From an uncultured Clostridia bacterium (GTDB taxonomy: Bacteria > Bacillota > Clostridia > Oscillospirales > Ruminococcaceae), in NCBI GenBank assembly GCA_944388075.1, contig CALXHI010000031.1, positions 1 through 49,289 on the forward strand: DNA of 49,289 bases. Direction: 5' to 3'. How positions within the stretch are numbered: the first letter of the stretch is position 1; each line of letters starts with the position of its first letter. Of the stretch, positions 8,202-17,243 are shown in pieces. Both the position numbers and the translations under genes were made by a program. The notes beneath the pieces are model-generated. The model was not told where the DNA came from. It saw only the letters and a program-made list of their open reading frames with translations, and ran no database searches.

Positions 8202-9353
8202 ATGGATGATAAGCATCACAAGCCCGATGGGGACCGCAGTCATATTCAAATCATTCAGAATGACAGCATCGAGCCTGTGCGCCGACCGTCACGACCGCAT
8301 ACCAAGACTGTTACGATACCGATTTGGGCGCTTGTCGTTACGGGTCTGGTAATGCTGTTGATTGTGGCGATGATCGCAATTTTCGCGCTATTACCGGAGC
8401 AGGGGCAGACCGGGCAATCGGGTATCGATGCCGCACAATCGGCACAGGATGCGCCATCGGTTCCGGAAACGCCCTATCTGGCATTTGAAGCTGCACGGGA
8501 TAAGGCACTCGACTATGCCGGCTTTGAGGAAACGGCGGTGGTATTCCTCAAAACAAAGCTTGCGGTTGATGCCAATCCGGTGGTCTATGAGATTGCGTTT
8601 TTGGACGATAATCATGTGGAATACCGGTATATCATTCATGCCATGAGCGGTGCGCTGATTCGTTATGACAGCATGCAGGTAGAGGCGGCACCCGATCGGG
8701 AACTGCTTGTCACGAGCGGTATGGCGCATAAACTGGCATTGGAAGCGGCAGGCTTGAGCGATGCATTGTTTTTGAAAGAGAAGCTCTCAGACGCCGGTGC
8801 ATATTATGTGTACAAGCTGGAATTTGAGGATGGCAATCGGCATTTGTATACGGTGCATCTCCATGCGGAAACCGGAGAGCTGTTGAAATATTCGGTGGAG
8901 GAGATTGCCGATGTACCGGCAGAACAGCTGATAACGCTTGAGGCGGCACGGAAAACCGCTTTGATTCGTGCCGGCGGCATACCCGAGAATCAGGTGATTT
9001 TCACGAAGGGCAAGCTCGAGGGTACGGTCTATCTCATCGGGTTCACGCATGAGGACGGCACGCAGTATACGGTCGAAATCAATGCCAAAACCGGCAATGC
9101 GAATACGCTCGATGTGATACCGGTTTCGGCGAATACCGCAGCATTTATCGGGATGCTGAAAGCGAAGGATATCGCATTGGCGCAGGCAGATATCGCCCCG
9201 AACGAGCCGGTGACATTCACGAAGGCAAAGATGGATCGGGAGCATGCGGCATATATCTATCAGATTGAGTTTGAAACGGAGGACTACGAGTACGAGGTCA
9301 AGGTGCATACCGAAACCGGAGCGGTACTGGAATATCGTGCGTGGTTCCGATAA
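8202..9353 (+). CDS. membrane protein with four PepSY domains
   Basis: This is a 383-residue protein. The N-terminal 45 residues are hydrophilic, one membrane segment (IWALVVTGLVMLLIVAMIAI) anchors it, and the outer part has four PepSY-type repeats. Each repeat has the form (E)AArdkAL-x-hAG, then a V(i)FxKxKL strand, then an E(i)xF-x-Y-x-hxhxaxTGxhL ending. They cover roughly residues 85-165, 167-240, 243-308 and 317-383. PepSY domains are thought to inhibit peptidases or bind peptides outside the cell; they also occur next to sporulation and cell wall enzymes. A GGAGGTG site precedes the ATG. The gene is a single unit with its own promoter and a shared convergent terminator with spoVT. Confidence 0.85.
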   Translation: MDDKHHKPDGDRSHIQIIQNDSIEPVRRPSRPHTKTVTIPIWALVVTGLVMLLIVAMIAIFALLPEQGQTGQSGIDAAQSAQDAPSVPETPYLAFEAARDKALDYAGFEETAVVFLKTKLAVDANPVVYEIAFLDDNHVEYRYIIHAMSGALIRYDSMQVEAAPDRELLVTSGMAHKLALEAAGLSDALFLKEKLSDAGAYYVYKLEFEDGNRHLYTVHLHAETGELLKYSVEEIADVPAEQLITLEAARKTALIRAGGIPENQVIFTKGKLEGTVYLIGFTHEDGTQYTVEINAKTGNANTLDVIPVSANTAAFIGMLKAKDIALAQADIAPNEPVTFTKAKMDREHAAYIYQIEFETEDYEYEVKVHTETGAVLEYRAWFR

Positions 9354-9356
9354 AGG

Positions 9357-9390
9357 AAACCCCGATCACCTTTGCAGGCGGTCGGGGTTT
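9357..9390. terminator. bidirectional terminator (PepSY gene / spoVT)
   Basis: AAACCCCGA (9357-9365) pairs with TCGGGGTTT (9382-9390). The A and T ends let it work for both converging genes, whose stop codons are only about 40 bases apart. Confidence 0.75.
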
Positions 9391-9393
9391 GTG

Positions 9394-9942
9394 TTATGCC
9401 TCCATCTGACGGCCGAGAAACTGTGCGGCGGCACTGATGAGGGAACATTGCAGGTCGGTCGGGGTGGTGTTGCCGCCCGCCACCGGATCAAGGAATGCAA
9501 CCGCTCCCGTCACATCGCCGGCAGTCAAAATCGGCATACAGCAAAGGGCTGTGCGCTGAATGCCTTCGACCGGACGCAGCCGTTCACCGGGTTCCTTTCC
9601 GGCGTAGTAGGGACGGCGTGCCTCGATCATATCCTCCAAGGCTTGGGAAAGACGGCGTTCTGCGAATTCCTTTTTCGGTGCGCCGGCGACCGCAATCACA
9701 TGATCTCGGTCAAAGACCAGCACCGCACAGCCTGCCAATTTCTGCATGATATCCGCAACCTGTGAGGCGTTCTCGCTGATTTCGCCCAGTGTGGAGTACT
9801 TGCGGAAAATGACCTCGCCATCGGGACCTGTATAAATTTCGAGCGGGTCGCCCTCCCGAATTCGCATGGTACGGCGGATTTCCTTTGGTATGACAACACG
9901 TCCGAGATCATCGATTCTACGAACAATGCCTGTCGCTTTCAT
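9394..9942 (-). CDS. spoVT: stage V sporulation transcription factor SpoVT
   Basis: This 182-residue regulator has an AbrB-type swapped-hairpin DNA-binding domain at 1-52 (KATGIVRRIDDLGRVVIPKE, the hallmark of the family) and a GAF-like domain in the remainder. In Bacillus SpoVT acts in the forespore to tune sigma-G genes and late spore development. The size and both domains match. AAAGGAGC precedes the ATG at 9942. The gene follows the minus-strand kinase operon, separated by a perfect AT-rich palindrome (10003-10030) that could be a control site. Its presence, with the SigH-like factor at 38.7 kb, suggests a spore-forming lineage. Confidence 0.95.
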   Translation of the reverse strand: MKATGIVRRIDDLGRVVIPKEIRRTMRIREGDPLEIYTGPDGEVIFRKYSTLGEISENASQVADIMQKLAGCAVLVFDRDHVIAVAGAPKKEFAERRLSQALEDMIEARRPYYAGKEPGERLRPVEGIQRTALCCMPILTAGDVTGAVAFLDPVAGGNTTPTDLQCSLISAAAQFLGRQMEA

Positions 9943-10002
9943 ATGACATGCTCCTTTCTCTGTGCATTCGGATGGCGATTGTCACCCGATACAGCGGTAG
10001 TG

Positions 10003-10030
10003 TTTGCATATTTCGGGAGAAATATGCAAA
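10003..10030. promoter_or_regulatory. perfect 12 bp inverted repeat upstream of spoVT
   Basis: TTTGCATATTTC (10003-10014) is perfectly repeated in inverse at 10019-10030 around GGGA. It lies between the kinase stop codon (10067) and the spoVT start. It has no T tract, so it looks more like an operator or RNA stem than a terminator. Confidence 0.5.
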
Positions 10031-10066
10031 TGATTGACTGCTGCATTTTTGAGCGAGCATACAGGT

Positions 10067-12595
10067 TCAAGATGGGGACTGCGGATTTTGCTGGAGATAT
10101 TTTTCCAGCGTCTGATACAGCATTTGCACATCGATGGGTTTGGAAATATGCCCATTCATGCCGGCAGCGGAAGTGGCGGCGACATCTTCTGCAAATGCGT
10201 TGGCGGTCACGGCGATAATCGGGATAGAAGCGGCATCGGGACGATTCAGCATACGAATACATTTTGCCGCCTCACAACCATCCATTTCCGGCATCTGCAT
10301 ATCCATCAAAATGGCATCGAATTCGTAGGGGTTGGACTGCTCGAATAGTCGAAGTGCCTCCAGACCGTTCCATGCGGAAACGACCTCCATTTCGTTGATC
10401 TGGAGAATTTCACAGGCGACCTCCATGTTCAGCTCATTGTCCTCCGCAAGCAGAATTTTCCTGCCCTTCAAAGAGAAATCGGCTGCCGTCACCGGCTGTT
10501 CGGGCGTGGACGGTGCGTTCTGTTCGGCGGTCAGGAAGGGAATCGTGATGAAAAAGGTCGTGCCATGACCGAGTTCGCTCTCGACATGGATTTCGCCGCT
10601 CATCTGTACTACAATGCTCTTGACGATCGGCATACCCAATCCTGTACCGGTGACCTTACGGGAGTGGAATCTGGTTTCACGGGTATACGGCTCGAAGAGC
10701 GTGGGCAGGAATTCTTCGGACATACCGATGCCGGTATCCTTGACAATGATCTGGTATTTCGAGAGTGTTTGGAATTCCATCTGCTTGACCGTGACGGAGA
10801 TGCTGTCGCCCGATGCGGTATATTTCAGCGCATTGGAGAGCAGGTTATTGAGGATTTGTGTGATGCGGAACGGATCACAGAGGACGATCTTGTGATTCAC
10901 TTCAAAGTGGAGGGAGAATTGCTTGCGCTCCTGTTCCGCCTGATGAGCGAAGGCAGAGCAACATTCCGTGACACAGTTCACAATATCGGTTTCGGTATTG
11001 GAAAGGCGGAGCTTGCCCTGTTCCAGACGGGACATTTCGAGGATATCGTTGACGAGATTGAGGAGCGTTTGGGCGGAATAGCCGATTTTGTTGAGATAGT
11101 CTTTGATGGTATCGGGTTCGTTGACATGGTGCTGCGCATTGCTGGAGAAGCCGATGATGGCATTGAGCGGCGTCCGCATATCGTGCGACATACTGCTGAA
11201 GAAGGCCTGCTTTGCCTTTTCGTTTTTTCTTGCGCTTTCGAGGGCATTTTCGAGCAGCTCACGCTGTTTGAATTCCCGTATTTTGTCGTCCTCAATTTCC
11301 TTGAAGCAGAGGATGACCTCATTGGGCGCAAGGGTTTTCTCAAATAGAACACGCACATTGACCCAGCGATATTCTCCGTCATCAAACATACGGCGAAAAT
11401 CACCGCCAAAGTCACGGATATTGGTTGCAACGAGGTTGCGAATGTTTTCGCAGGAAAAGCTCCGGATGAAATCCTCTTTTGCATGGGGATCAATGACCTC
11501 GCTTGCGGTACGGATAAACGCATCGAATGTACCGGTTTCGGAGATATGGTCCCGAATATAGCCTGAGCCTTTGATCATCTCATAGGTTTCTGCAGCATAG
11601 TTAATGCGATAGATGGCGTAGTAGAGATTGCCCAGCACCTTGACGACCTCATTGCTGCGTTCGGCTTTGGCATCTATGCGATAATTGAGGATACCGATGC
11701 AAATCACGGCTGCCAAACAGACACCGATGAGAATCAGGAATACCCATGTGAAACGGGTCAGGCTGCTGAGGGCGGAGCTGTAGGGGATGGTTACGATGCC
11801 GATCCAGCCGTTATACATCTCGAAGTAGTACACGCCACGGCGTTCCTGTTCGGGGTCAAAGAGATAGGCGTCATAGCGGTCCAGACTGCCGTCATCGACC
11901 TTCTTCATGATCTCATCGACGTACGCCTGCACCTCTTCCGCAGAATGGGTTTCGTTGATTTTCGCCTGACTGAACACGATGGTATTCTGCGTATCACAGA
12001 GGAAGAAGGAAGTGCCTTCGGGCAGATCGATTTTGTTTTCATCGAGCAGCATACTGCCGAGTATGATATCGAATGCGACGACGGTATCGGAGTTTTTGCA
12101 TTTTTGCGCAGTAGTCACAACGGGGATGTTGTATACAGCATCAATATAGACATCGGTAAAGATGACATCATCGGACGCCATTGCCATTTGGTACCATTGC
12201 GTTTTGGAATAGTCATAGTCGGGATCGCCGACCCATGGGGTTGCGCCGATGATCTCGCCGTGATAGACGACATAAGGGTCAATGGTATTGTCCTCAAGGA
12301 CAGACTGCATTCGGCGGAGCAGCAGCTGAATATCGGTCTGAATGGGTTCTGTGGTCAGCTGTTCGGTTTGTTCGTCCATGATGGCGACGGTATAGGAGAT
12401 GAGTGTTTTGTAGACCCAAAGGTCATTTTTCTTTTCGAGGCTGTAGCTGCGGGCGACGGAGTTGCCCAGATCCTGCATATTGTTGAGAATCTCGATGCGC
12501 AGCAGCTGATAGCTGACGACACCGACGATCGTGAGGCAGAGGAGCAGTGCAAAATAGATCCGCAGCTTTCGGAACAGATTCCGCAGGGTGTGCAC
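10067..12595 (-). CDS. hybrid sensor histidine kinase with Cache and receiver domains
   Basis: This 842-residue membrane kinase is built as follows: membrane segment (about 13-31), extracellular Cache-like sensor (35-275, with WVGDPDYDYSKTQWY), second membrane segment (283-304), a PAS-like region (312-440), HisKA with phospho-acceptor His471 in SHDMRTPLN, HATPase (575-690, NALKYTASG, DTGIGM, TGLGM) and a C-terminal receiver domain with Asp765 in ILMDMQMPEMDG. I chose the GTG at 12595 because it has AAAGGAGC eight bases upstream and lies after the HPt gene; an ATG at 12664 lies inside that gene. With the HPt and HD-GYP genes it can make a His-Asp-His-Asp relay. The ligand of the Cache domain is unknown. 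Confidence 0.93.
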   Translation of the reverse strand: MHTLRNLFRKLRIYFALLLCLTIVGVVSYQLLRIEILNNMQDLGNSVARSYSLEKKNDLWVYKTLISYTVAIMDEQTEQLTTEPIQTDIQLLLRRMQSVLEDNTIDPYVVYHGEIIGATPWVGDPDYDYSKTQWYQMAMASDDVIFTDVYIDAVYNIPVVTTAQKCKNSDTVVAFDIILGSMLLDENKIDLPEGTSFFLCDTQNTIVFSQAKINETHSAEEVQAYVDEIMKKVDDGSLDRYDAYLFDPEQERRGVYYFEMYNGWIGIVTIPYSSALSSLTRFTWVFLILIGVCLAAVICIGILNYRIDAKAERSNEVVKVLGNLYYAIYRINYAAETYEMIKGSGYIRDHISETGTFDAFIRTASEVIDPHAKEDFIRSFSCENIRNLVATNIRDFGGDFRRMFDDGEYRWVNVRVLFEKTLAPNEVILCFKEIEDDKIREFKQRELLENALESARKNEKAKQAFFSSMSHDMRTPLNAIIGFSSNAQHHVNEPDTIKDYLNKIGYSAQTLLNLVNDILEMSRLEQGKLRLSNTETDIVNCVTECCSAFAHQAEQERKQFSLHFEVNHKIVLCDPFRITQILNNLLSNALKYTASGDSISVTVKQMEFQTLSKYQIIVKDTGIGMSEEFLPTLFEPYTRETRFHSRKVTGTGLGMPIVKSIVVQMSGEIHVESELGHGTTFFITIPFLTAEQNAPSTPEQPVTAADFSLKGRKILLAEDNELNMEVACEILQINEMEVVSAWNGLEALRLFEQSNPYEFDAILMDMQMPEMDGCEAAKCIRMLNRPDAASIPIIAVTANAFAEDVAATSAAGMNGHISKPIDVQMLYQTLEKYLQQNPQSPS

Positions 12596-12620
12596 GGGGC
12601 AGCTCCTTTCTGTATTGGGA

Positions 12621-12971
12621 TTATTCCGCCAGCCACTTCCGAATGGCAGTTGTGATGCGTTCATAATGCAGGGTGATATCGTGCATCAGGCTGCAAGCCT
12701 GCTCCCAGTCGCCGTCTCGAAACAGCTGCACCTGTTTGCCGAACAGCTCGTACAGCAGGGTGATGGAGAGATTGCCGCTCATGCCCTTGAGATTGTGGGA
12801 TGCAGTCAGCGCCGCATCCCGATTGTCGGCGGCAATGCTTTCCTGAAGCGTTGTGAAATTGGTATCATCCACATATTTCTGCATGAAACGGCGAATCAGG
12901 GCTTCCTTGTGCAAAACACGTTCGAGCAGGGCATCAATATCAATGCCTGCCTCTCGCAAAGTGGTATACAT
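12621..12971 (-). CDS. HPt phosphotransfer protein
   Basis: This 116-residue helical protein matches the histidine phosphotransfer fold, with the conserved motif ASHNLKGMSGNL and His59 as the phosphorylated residue. It should carry phosphate between the receiver domain of the hybrid kinase encoded just downstream and the receiver of the HD-GYP protein encoded just upstream. It starts at ATG 12971, overlapping the TAA of the HD-GYP gene by one base, with GAAGGAGGAATCC before it. HPt domains are often fused to hybrid kinases; here the domain is a separate gene. Confidence 0.9.
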   Translation of the reverse strand: MYTTLREAGIDIDALLERVLHKEALIRRFMQKYVDDTNFTTLQESIAADNRDAALTASHNLKGMSGNLSITLLYELFGKQVQLFRDGDWEQACSLMHDITLHYERITTAIRKWLAE

Positions 12972-14065
12972 TAGGATTCCTCCTTCAAATTGCGGCAGAG
13001 CGCAGAGATTTCGGGTTCGACGGCGAAAAAGCAGGACAGCATTTCCGGATTAAATACGCCGCATTCGCCGTTCTTGATCATTTGAACCGCTTGTTCGGAC
13101 GAGAAAGCGTCTTTATAGCATCGCTTGCTGGTCAGTGCATCGTAAACATCAGCCAATGCCACGACCTGCGACCAGATGGTATTTTCATCTCCCTTGAGTC
13201 CATCGGGATAGCCGTTGCCGTCCCAGCGTTCGTGGTGGTGACGGGCGATATCGATCGCATAGTGGTATGCCTGATTCTCATGCAGCTGCGGAATTTTCGC
13301 AAGCAGCTCCGCACCCTTGACGGTATGCGTTTTCATGATGGCATATTCCTCCGGCGTGAGTCTGGCAGGCTTATTGAGAATGGCGTCGGGAATGGCGATT
13401 TTCCCGACATCGTGCATGACGGACGCAATGGCGATATTCCAGATTTCGTTGTCGGAGAGTCCTTTGCCGAATGGTGTATGCCGGAGCAGGTATTCGGTAA
13501 TGACGAAGATACGCCGGATATGCGCACCGCTTTCGCCATCTCGAAACTCGATGGCGGTAGACAGGGCTTCGAGCATACCCTGATTGAGCGCAATGATCTG
13601 TTCAGCACGATCGAGCAGCTCCTGCTGCTGTTCGACCACGAGATTGCTGAGGCTTTTTCTCGCCTCGAACAGTTCAACGACCGACTGCACTCGTCTGAGG
13701 ACGATATACGGCACGACCGGCTTGCTGATGACATCCATCACGCCCAGTTCATAGGCTTCCTTGACAGTAGCATTGTCGGCGTGTGCGGTGATGACGAATA
13801 CCGGCAGACGACCCGTGACGGCATGTTGATAGAGGGCACGCAGCACCTCAATGCCGCTCATATTCGGCATCAGCAGATCGAGAAAAACCGCACAGTATCG
13901 TTTGGGGTTTGCCATGATACGTGCAAAGCCGGATCTCCCGTCCTCCGCTTCCTCGATTTGGTAGTAGGGGCTGAAGATATTCTTTAAGATTTCCCGATTG
14001 ATTTCATCGTCCTCGACGATCAGCAAGGTTGCCGGAAGGGTATTGTGACTGCACGGTGTCAGCAT
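12971..14065 (-). CDS. response regulator with HD-GYP output domain
   Basis: This 364-residue protein has a receiver domain (12-130) with Asp63 in FLDLLMPNMSG, a coiled-coil linker (130-165) and an HD-GYP domain (165-355). HD-GYP residues are present: His218-Asp219 in MHDVGKIAIPD, HHHERWDGNGYPDGLKG at 276-292 and the DVYDALTSKRCYK segment. Such proteins usually break down cyclic di-GMP. It is the first gene of the operon, preceded by AAGGAG and the promoter at 14148-14176, and it is the expected terminal acceptor of the relay formed with the HPt protein and the hybrid kinase. Confidence 0.93.
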   Translation of the reverse strand: MLTPCSHNTLPATLLIVEDDEINREILKNIFSPYYQIEEAEDGRSGFARIMANPKRYCAVFLDLLMPNMSGIEVLRALYQHAVTGRLPVFVITAHADNATVKEAYELGVMDVISKPVVPYIVLRRVQSVVELFEARKSLSNLVVEQQQELLDRAEQIIALNQGMLEALSTAIEFRDGESGAHIRRIFVITEYLLRHTPFGKGLSDNEIWNIAIASVMHDVGKIAIPDAILNKPARLTPEEYAIMKTHTVKGAELLAKIPQLHENQAYHYAIDIARHHHERWDGNGYPDGLKGDENTIWSQVVALADVYDALTSKRCYKDAFSSEQAVQMIKNGECGVFNPEMLSCFFAVEPEISALCRNLKEES

Positions 14066-14147
14066 GGTTATCCACTCCTTATTCGGTGCGATTTCGCATA
14101 TGATTCACGCCGCACACAAGTTTTGTACGGCAATGCCTTTTCTTTCT

Positions 14148-14176
14148 ATTATATCACAGCATTCTGTAAAAAGCAA
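14148..14176 (-). promoter_or_regulatory. promoter of the phosphorelay operon
   Basis: On the minus strand TATAAT (14153-14148) is preceded after 17 bp by TTGCTT (14176-14171). The distance to the HD-GYP start is about 80 bases. Confidence 0.7.
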
Positions 14177-14207
14177 CGCATTTCAACAAAAAGTAAATGC
14201 GATACCG

Positions 14208-14237
14208 AAAAACCGCACCCTGTTCGGGTGCGGTTTT
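14208..14237. terminator. terminator after phoR
   Basis: CCGCACCC (14213-14220) pairs with GGGTGCGG (14226-14233) around 5 bases, flanked by A on one side and TTTT on the other. It ends the minus-strand pst-pho operon just before the promoter of the phosphorelay operon. Confidence 0.85.
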
Positions 14238-14245
14238 GATTGTGA

Positions 14246-15904
14246 TCAATGCTGCTTAGGCAGCAAAACGGTGACAACAGTACCTTGATCGGGTTTACTT
14301 TCGAGGGTAATTGTGCCGCCGAGATATTGCACGGCGTGTTTGACGATGGACAGTCCCAGTCCCGTGCCGCCGGTTTCCTTGGAACGGCTGCGGTCAACAC
14401 GGTAAAACCGCTCGAACACTCTGGGTTGATGCGCCTGCGGAATGCCGATGCCGGTATCCGCAACGGTCAAGATGGCATGGGTATCCGTTTCCGAAACCGT
14501 CACCGTCACCGTACCGTCCGAGTGATTGTATTTGATGGCATTGTCGCAGAGGTTGTATACGATCTCGTGCAGCAGCGGCTCTGCGGCGGTGATGGTCACC
14601 GGCTTGCCCGATGTGGTCAGCGTGACATTTCGGGTTTGGGCAGCCGATGCGAGCAATTCGGTTTCCTTGCAGACGAGTGCGTACAGTTCAATCGGTTCGA
14701 GCGTCAATTCGCTCTGCTCATCGAGTTGGGAAAGATGAATGGTATCCTCGATCAGCGAGAGCAGGCGAGCGGCTTCGGTACGGATGCGGCGGACAAATTG
14801 CGGAACATCTTCGCCTTTGACCAGTCCGTTTTCGAGCAATTCGGCACTGCCCATGATAGATTGGAGCGGTGTTTTCAGTTCGTGGGAAACGTTAGCAGTG
14901 AATTCACGGCGGCTCTGTTCGGCATAGTATTTGTCGCTGATATCGAAAATCAAGATGACAAATCCGCCTGATTCGGCATCGGCATGAATGCGGCTGATGT
15001 TCAGCTGATATTCCCGACCGTTGCGGTTCATGTGCAGCTCATGGCTGCCCGTGTCGATAGTCGCTTGCAGGGCACGGTCCATGTCCCGGCTGCGCTCGAT
15101 GGTATAGAAATCCCGTCCGACGCATTCAGGGTCGGTCGAGAAGAACGTACCGGCAGCCGGATTGATGCTGAGGATTTTCATCTGCGCACTGAGCAAGACC
15201 AAGCCTTCGTTCATATTGGCTATCACCGTGAAAAACTCGTCCTTTTGGCGGTCAAGCTCCTGCCGCTGGCTGAGGATTTTGCGTTGCTGCTTGGCGATGT
15301 GGTTGAGCAAAGGTGCAAGCTCGTCATAGGCATCGCCCTCAAGGGGCTTGTCCAGGTCGATCGCATTGAGCGGTGCGACAATCTTACGGGAAACCAGATA
15401 CGACAGCATCCCCGACAACAGCAATGCCCCAAGCAGAATCACAATCAGGGAGGGAACCATTTCCAACAGCAATGTCAATGCCGTATCCCGATCGACGGAG
15501 ATGCGCAGCACCGTGCCATCGGTGAGCTTACGGGCGAAATAGAGCGTCTGCTCGGTCAAGGTCGAGGAAAAGCGTGCGCTTTCGCCGTAGCCGGTTGCGA
15601 AGGCCTCCTGAATTTCTTCTCGTTCGGCATGATTTTCCATATCGTCGGCATCTTGGCTGGAGTCGAATTGCACCGTGCCGTCTGCTGCGATCCAAGTCAG
15701 GCGGTAGCCATCGGGCGAGAGTGTCGAAAGATAGTGTTCGCCGCCCGCTGTCACACCGCTTGCCGCCAGATCCAATTCGATGAGCAGCTGTGATCGTTGG
15801 AGCGATGCCGAATGGTTATAGAGTACGCCCAAAATGATGGTAAAACTCGCCAGCAGCACGGTCAGCACCACGATCAGAAACGAGGAGAAAATGCGTTTGG
15901 TCAT
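14246..15904 (-). CDS. phoR: phosphate-regulon sensor histidine kinase PhoR
   Basis: This 552-residue membrane kinase has two membrane segments (about 7-28 and 148-170) around an extracellular domain, then a HAMP-like linker, a PAS domain (about 222-325), HisKA with His341 in NVSHELKTPLQS and HATPase (DNAIKYN, DTGIGIP, TGLGLSIVKH). It phosphorylates the PhoB-type regulator encoded just before it. The start is the ATG at 15904, overlapping the phoB stop as ATGA and preceded by GGAGGTG; the frame is open further upstream inside phoB. As the last gene of pstSCAB-phoU-phoB-phoR, it links the regulator pair to the transporter it controls. Confidence 0.95.
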   Translation of the reverse strand: MTKRIFSSFLIVVLTVLLASFTIILGVLYNHSASLQRSQLLIELDLAASGVTAGGEHYLSTLSPDGYRLTWIAADGTVQFDSSQDADDMENHAEREEIQEAFATGYGESARFSSTLTEQTLYFARKLTDGTVLRISVDRDTALTLLLEMVPSLIVILLGALLLSGMLSYLVSRKIVAPLNAIDLDKPLEGDAYDELAPLLNHIAKQQRKILSQRQELDRQKDEFFTVIANMNEGLVLLSAQMKILSINPAAGTFFSTDPECVGRDFYTIERSRDMDRALQATIDTGSHELHMNRNGREYQLNISRIHADAESGGFVILIFDISDKYYAEQSRREFTANVSHELKTPLQSIMGSAELLENGLVKGEDVPQFVRRIRTEAARLLSLIEDTIHLSQLDEQSELTLEPIELYALVCKETELLASAAQTRNVTLTTSGKPVTITAAEPLLHEIVYNLCDNAIKYNHSDGTVTVTVSETDTHAILTVADTGIGIPQAHQPRVFERFYRVDRSRSKETGGTGLGLSIVKHAVQYLGGTITLESKPDQGTVVTVLLPKQH

Positions 15905-16578
15905 TCGGCAGTCACCTCCATGCGATAGCCGACATTCCGAACGGTTTTGATGGTTTCCCCGTATGTGCCGAGCTTTTGGCGGAGTGTACGAATGTGCATA
16001 TCCACGGTACGGGTTTCGCCGAGAAACGGCTCGCCCCAAACAGTCGAGAACAGATTCTCTCGTGTGAATACAATGCCGATATGCGACAGGAACAGCTTGA
16101 GAATTTCAAATTCCTTGTAGGTCAGCTCAATGCGGCTGCCGTCCACGGTGACCGTACGTTCATCCAGATTCATCAGCAATCCCTTTGCTTGGAGCAGATG
16201 CTGCACTGCCGCAGGTTTTGCCCGCCGCAAGACCGCTTTCACACGGGAAACCATTTCCATCATGCCGAACGGTTTGACGAGATAGTCATCTGCGCCCAAA
16301 TCCAGACTCTGGATTTTGTCATATTCCATGCCCTTTGCGGTTGCCATGATGACCGGAATGGCAGCGGTTTCCGGCTGTGCCTTCAGGCGTTTGAGCAGCT
16401 CCACGCCATCGAGCTCCGGCAGCATGACATCGAGCAAAATCAGCTCGGGCTGTTCGGCTTTCAGTGCTTCGAGCATATTGATGCCATCACCAAAGCCCCT
16501 CGCCTCGAATCCCGTAGAGCGAAGGGTATACAGCTCGATCTCACGAATGCTTTCGTCGTCCTCTACACACCAGATCAT
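15901..16578 (-). CDS. phoB: phosphate-regulon response regulator PhoB/PhoP
   Basis: This 225-residue OmpR-class regulator has a receiver domain (1-115) with Asp50 in LILLDVMLPELDG and a C-terminal winged helix (130-225) with LTYKEFEILKLF and TVDMHIRTLRQKLG. Phosphorylated by PhoR, it would activate phosphate-starvation genes; the 11 bp-spaced repeats before pstS are its likely site. The start is the ATG at 16578, which overlaps the phoU stop as ATGA and has GGAGGTG upstream. Confidence 0.95.
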   Translation of the reverse strand: MIWCVEDDESIREIELYTLRSTGFEARGFGDGINMLEALKAEQPELILLDVMLPELDGVELLKRLKAQPETAAIPVIMATAKGMEYDKIQSLDLGADDYLVKPFGMMEMVSRVKAVLRRAKPAAVQHLLQAKGLLMNLDERTVTVDGSRIELTYKEFEILKLFLSHIGIVFTRENLFSTVWGEPFLGETRTVDMHIRTLRQKLGTYGETIKTVRNVGYRMEVTAE

Positions 16579-17243
16579 CCCGTCACACCTCCGTATGCGA
16601 TGCCCTTGTGCTTGCCCGTCACCGAGAATACCACCCATTCGGCAATGTTGACCGCATGGTCGCCGATGCGCTCGAAATATTTCGCAACCATCAGCCAGTC
16701 CAGTGCGTCGCTTGCTGTTTCCGGATGCGCAGCAATCAGTTCTGCCAGCGTATTGCGAATCTTGGCAAAGCAGGCGTCAACGGCATCGTCATGGGCGATG
16801 GCAGCCTCGGCAAGGGCGATATCCCCATGCGCATAGGCGTCAATGCTTTCGGTGACAATATGGATGGCAGCAGCGGCAATATCCCGAATATCCGCCCGAA
16901 TGCCGTCTTCCTGCAACGGTCCGGTAAAGCGCACGATATCGGCAATATCCGATGCCTGATCGCCGATGCGCTCCATGTCAGTGATCATTTTATGCGCAGC
17001 AGAAATCTTGCGCAGATCGCTTGCAACCGGCTGCTGCTGTAGAATCAGCTTGAGACAGAGCGTTTCAATGGTACGCTCCATGCGGTCGATCTCCTGTTCG
17101 AGGGCATCGATTTTGTCGAGCAAATGGTTGTCACGCTGCAAGAGGGCTTTTGCCGCCAGTGCAATGACCTCCTCGCACATCGACCCCATTTGCGTCAGTT
17201 CCCGCTGCAAGAGCGTAAGTTGTTCGTCGAAACGGCTTCTCAT
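16575..17243 (-). CDS. phoU: phosphate transport regulator PhoU
   Basis: This 222-residue all-helical protein has the two PhoU three-helix repeats; each carries the metal-binding signature DMERIGDQASDIADI (first) and KYFERIGDHAVNIAEW (second). PhoU connects the Pst transporter with PhoR and restrains phosphate uptake and signalling. The ATG overlaps the pstB stop by one base, and the stop overlaps the phoB start. Confidence 0.96.
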   Translation of the reverse strand: MRSRFDEQLTLLQRELTQMGSMCEEVIALAAKALLQRDNHLLDKIDALEQEIDRMERTIETLCLKLILQQQPVASDLRKISAAHKMITDMERIGDQASDIADIVRFTGPLQEDGIRADIRDIAAAAIHIVTESIDAYAHGDIALAEAAIAHDDAVDACFAKIRNTLAELIAAHPETASDALDWLMVAKYFERIGDHAVNIAEWVVFSVTGKHKGIAYGGVTG

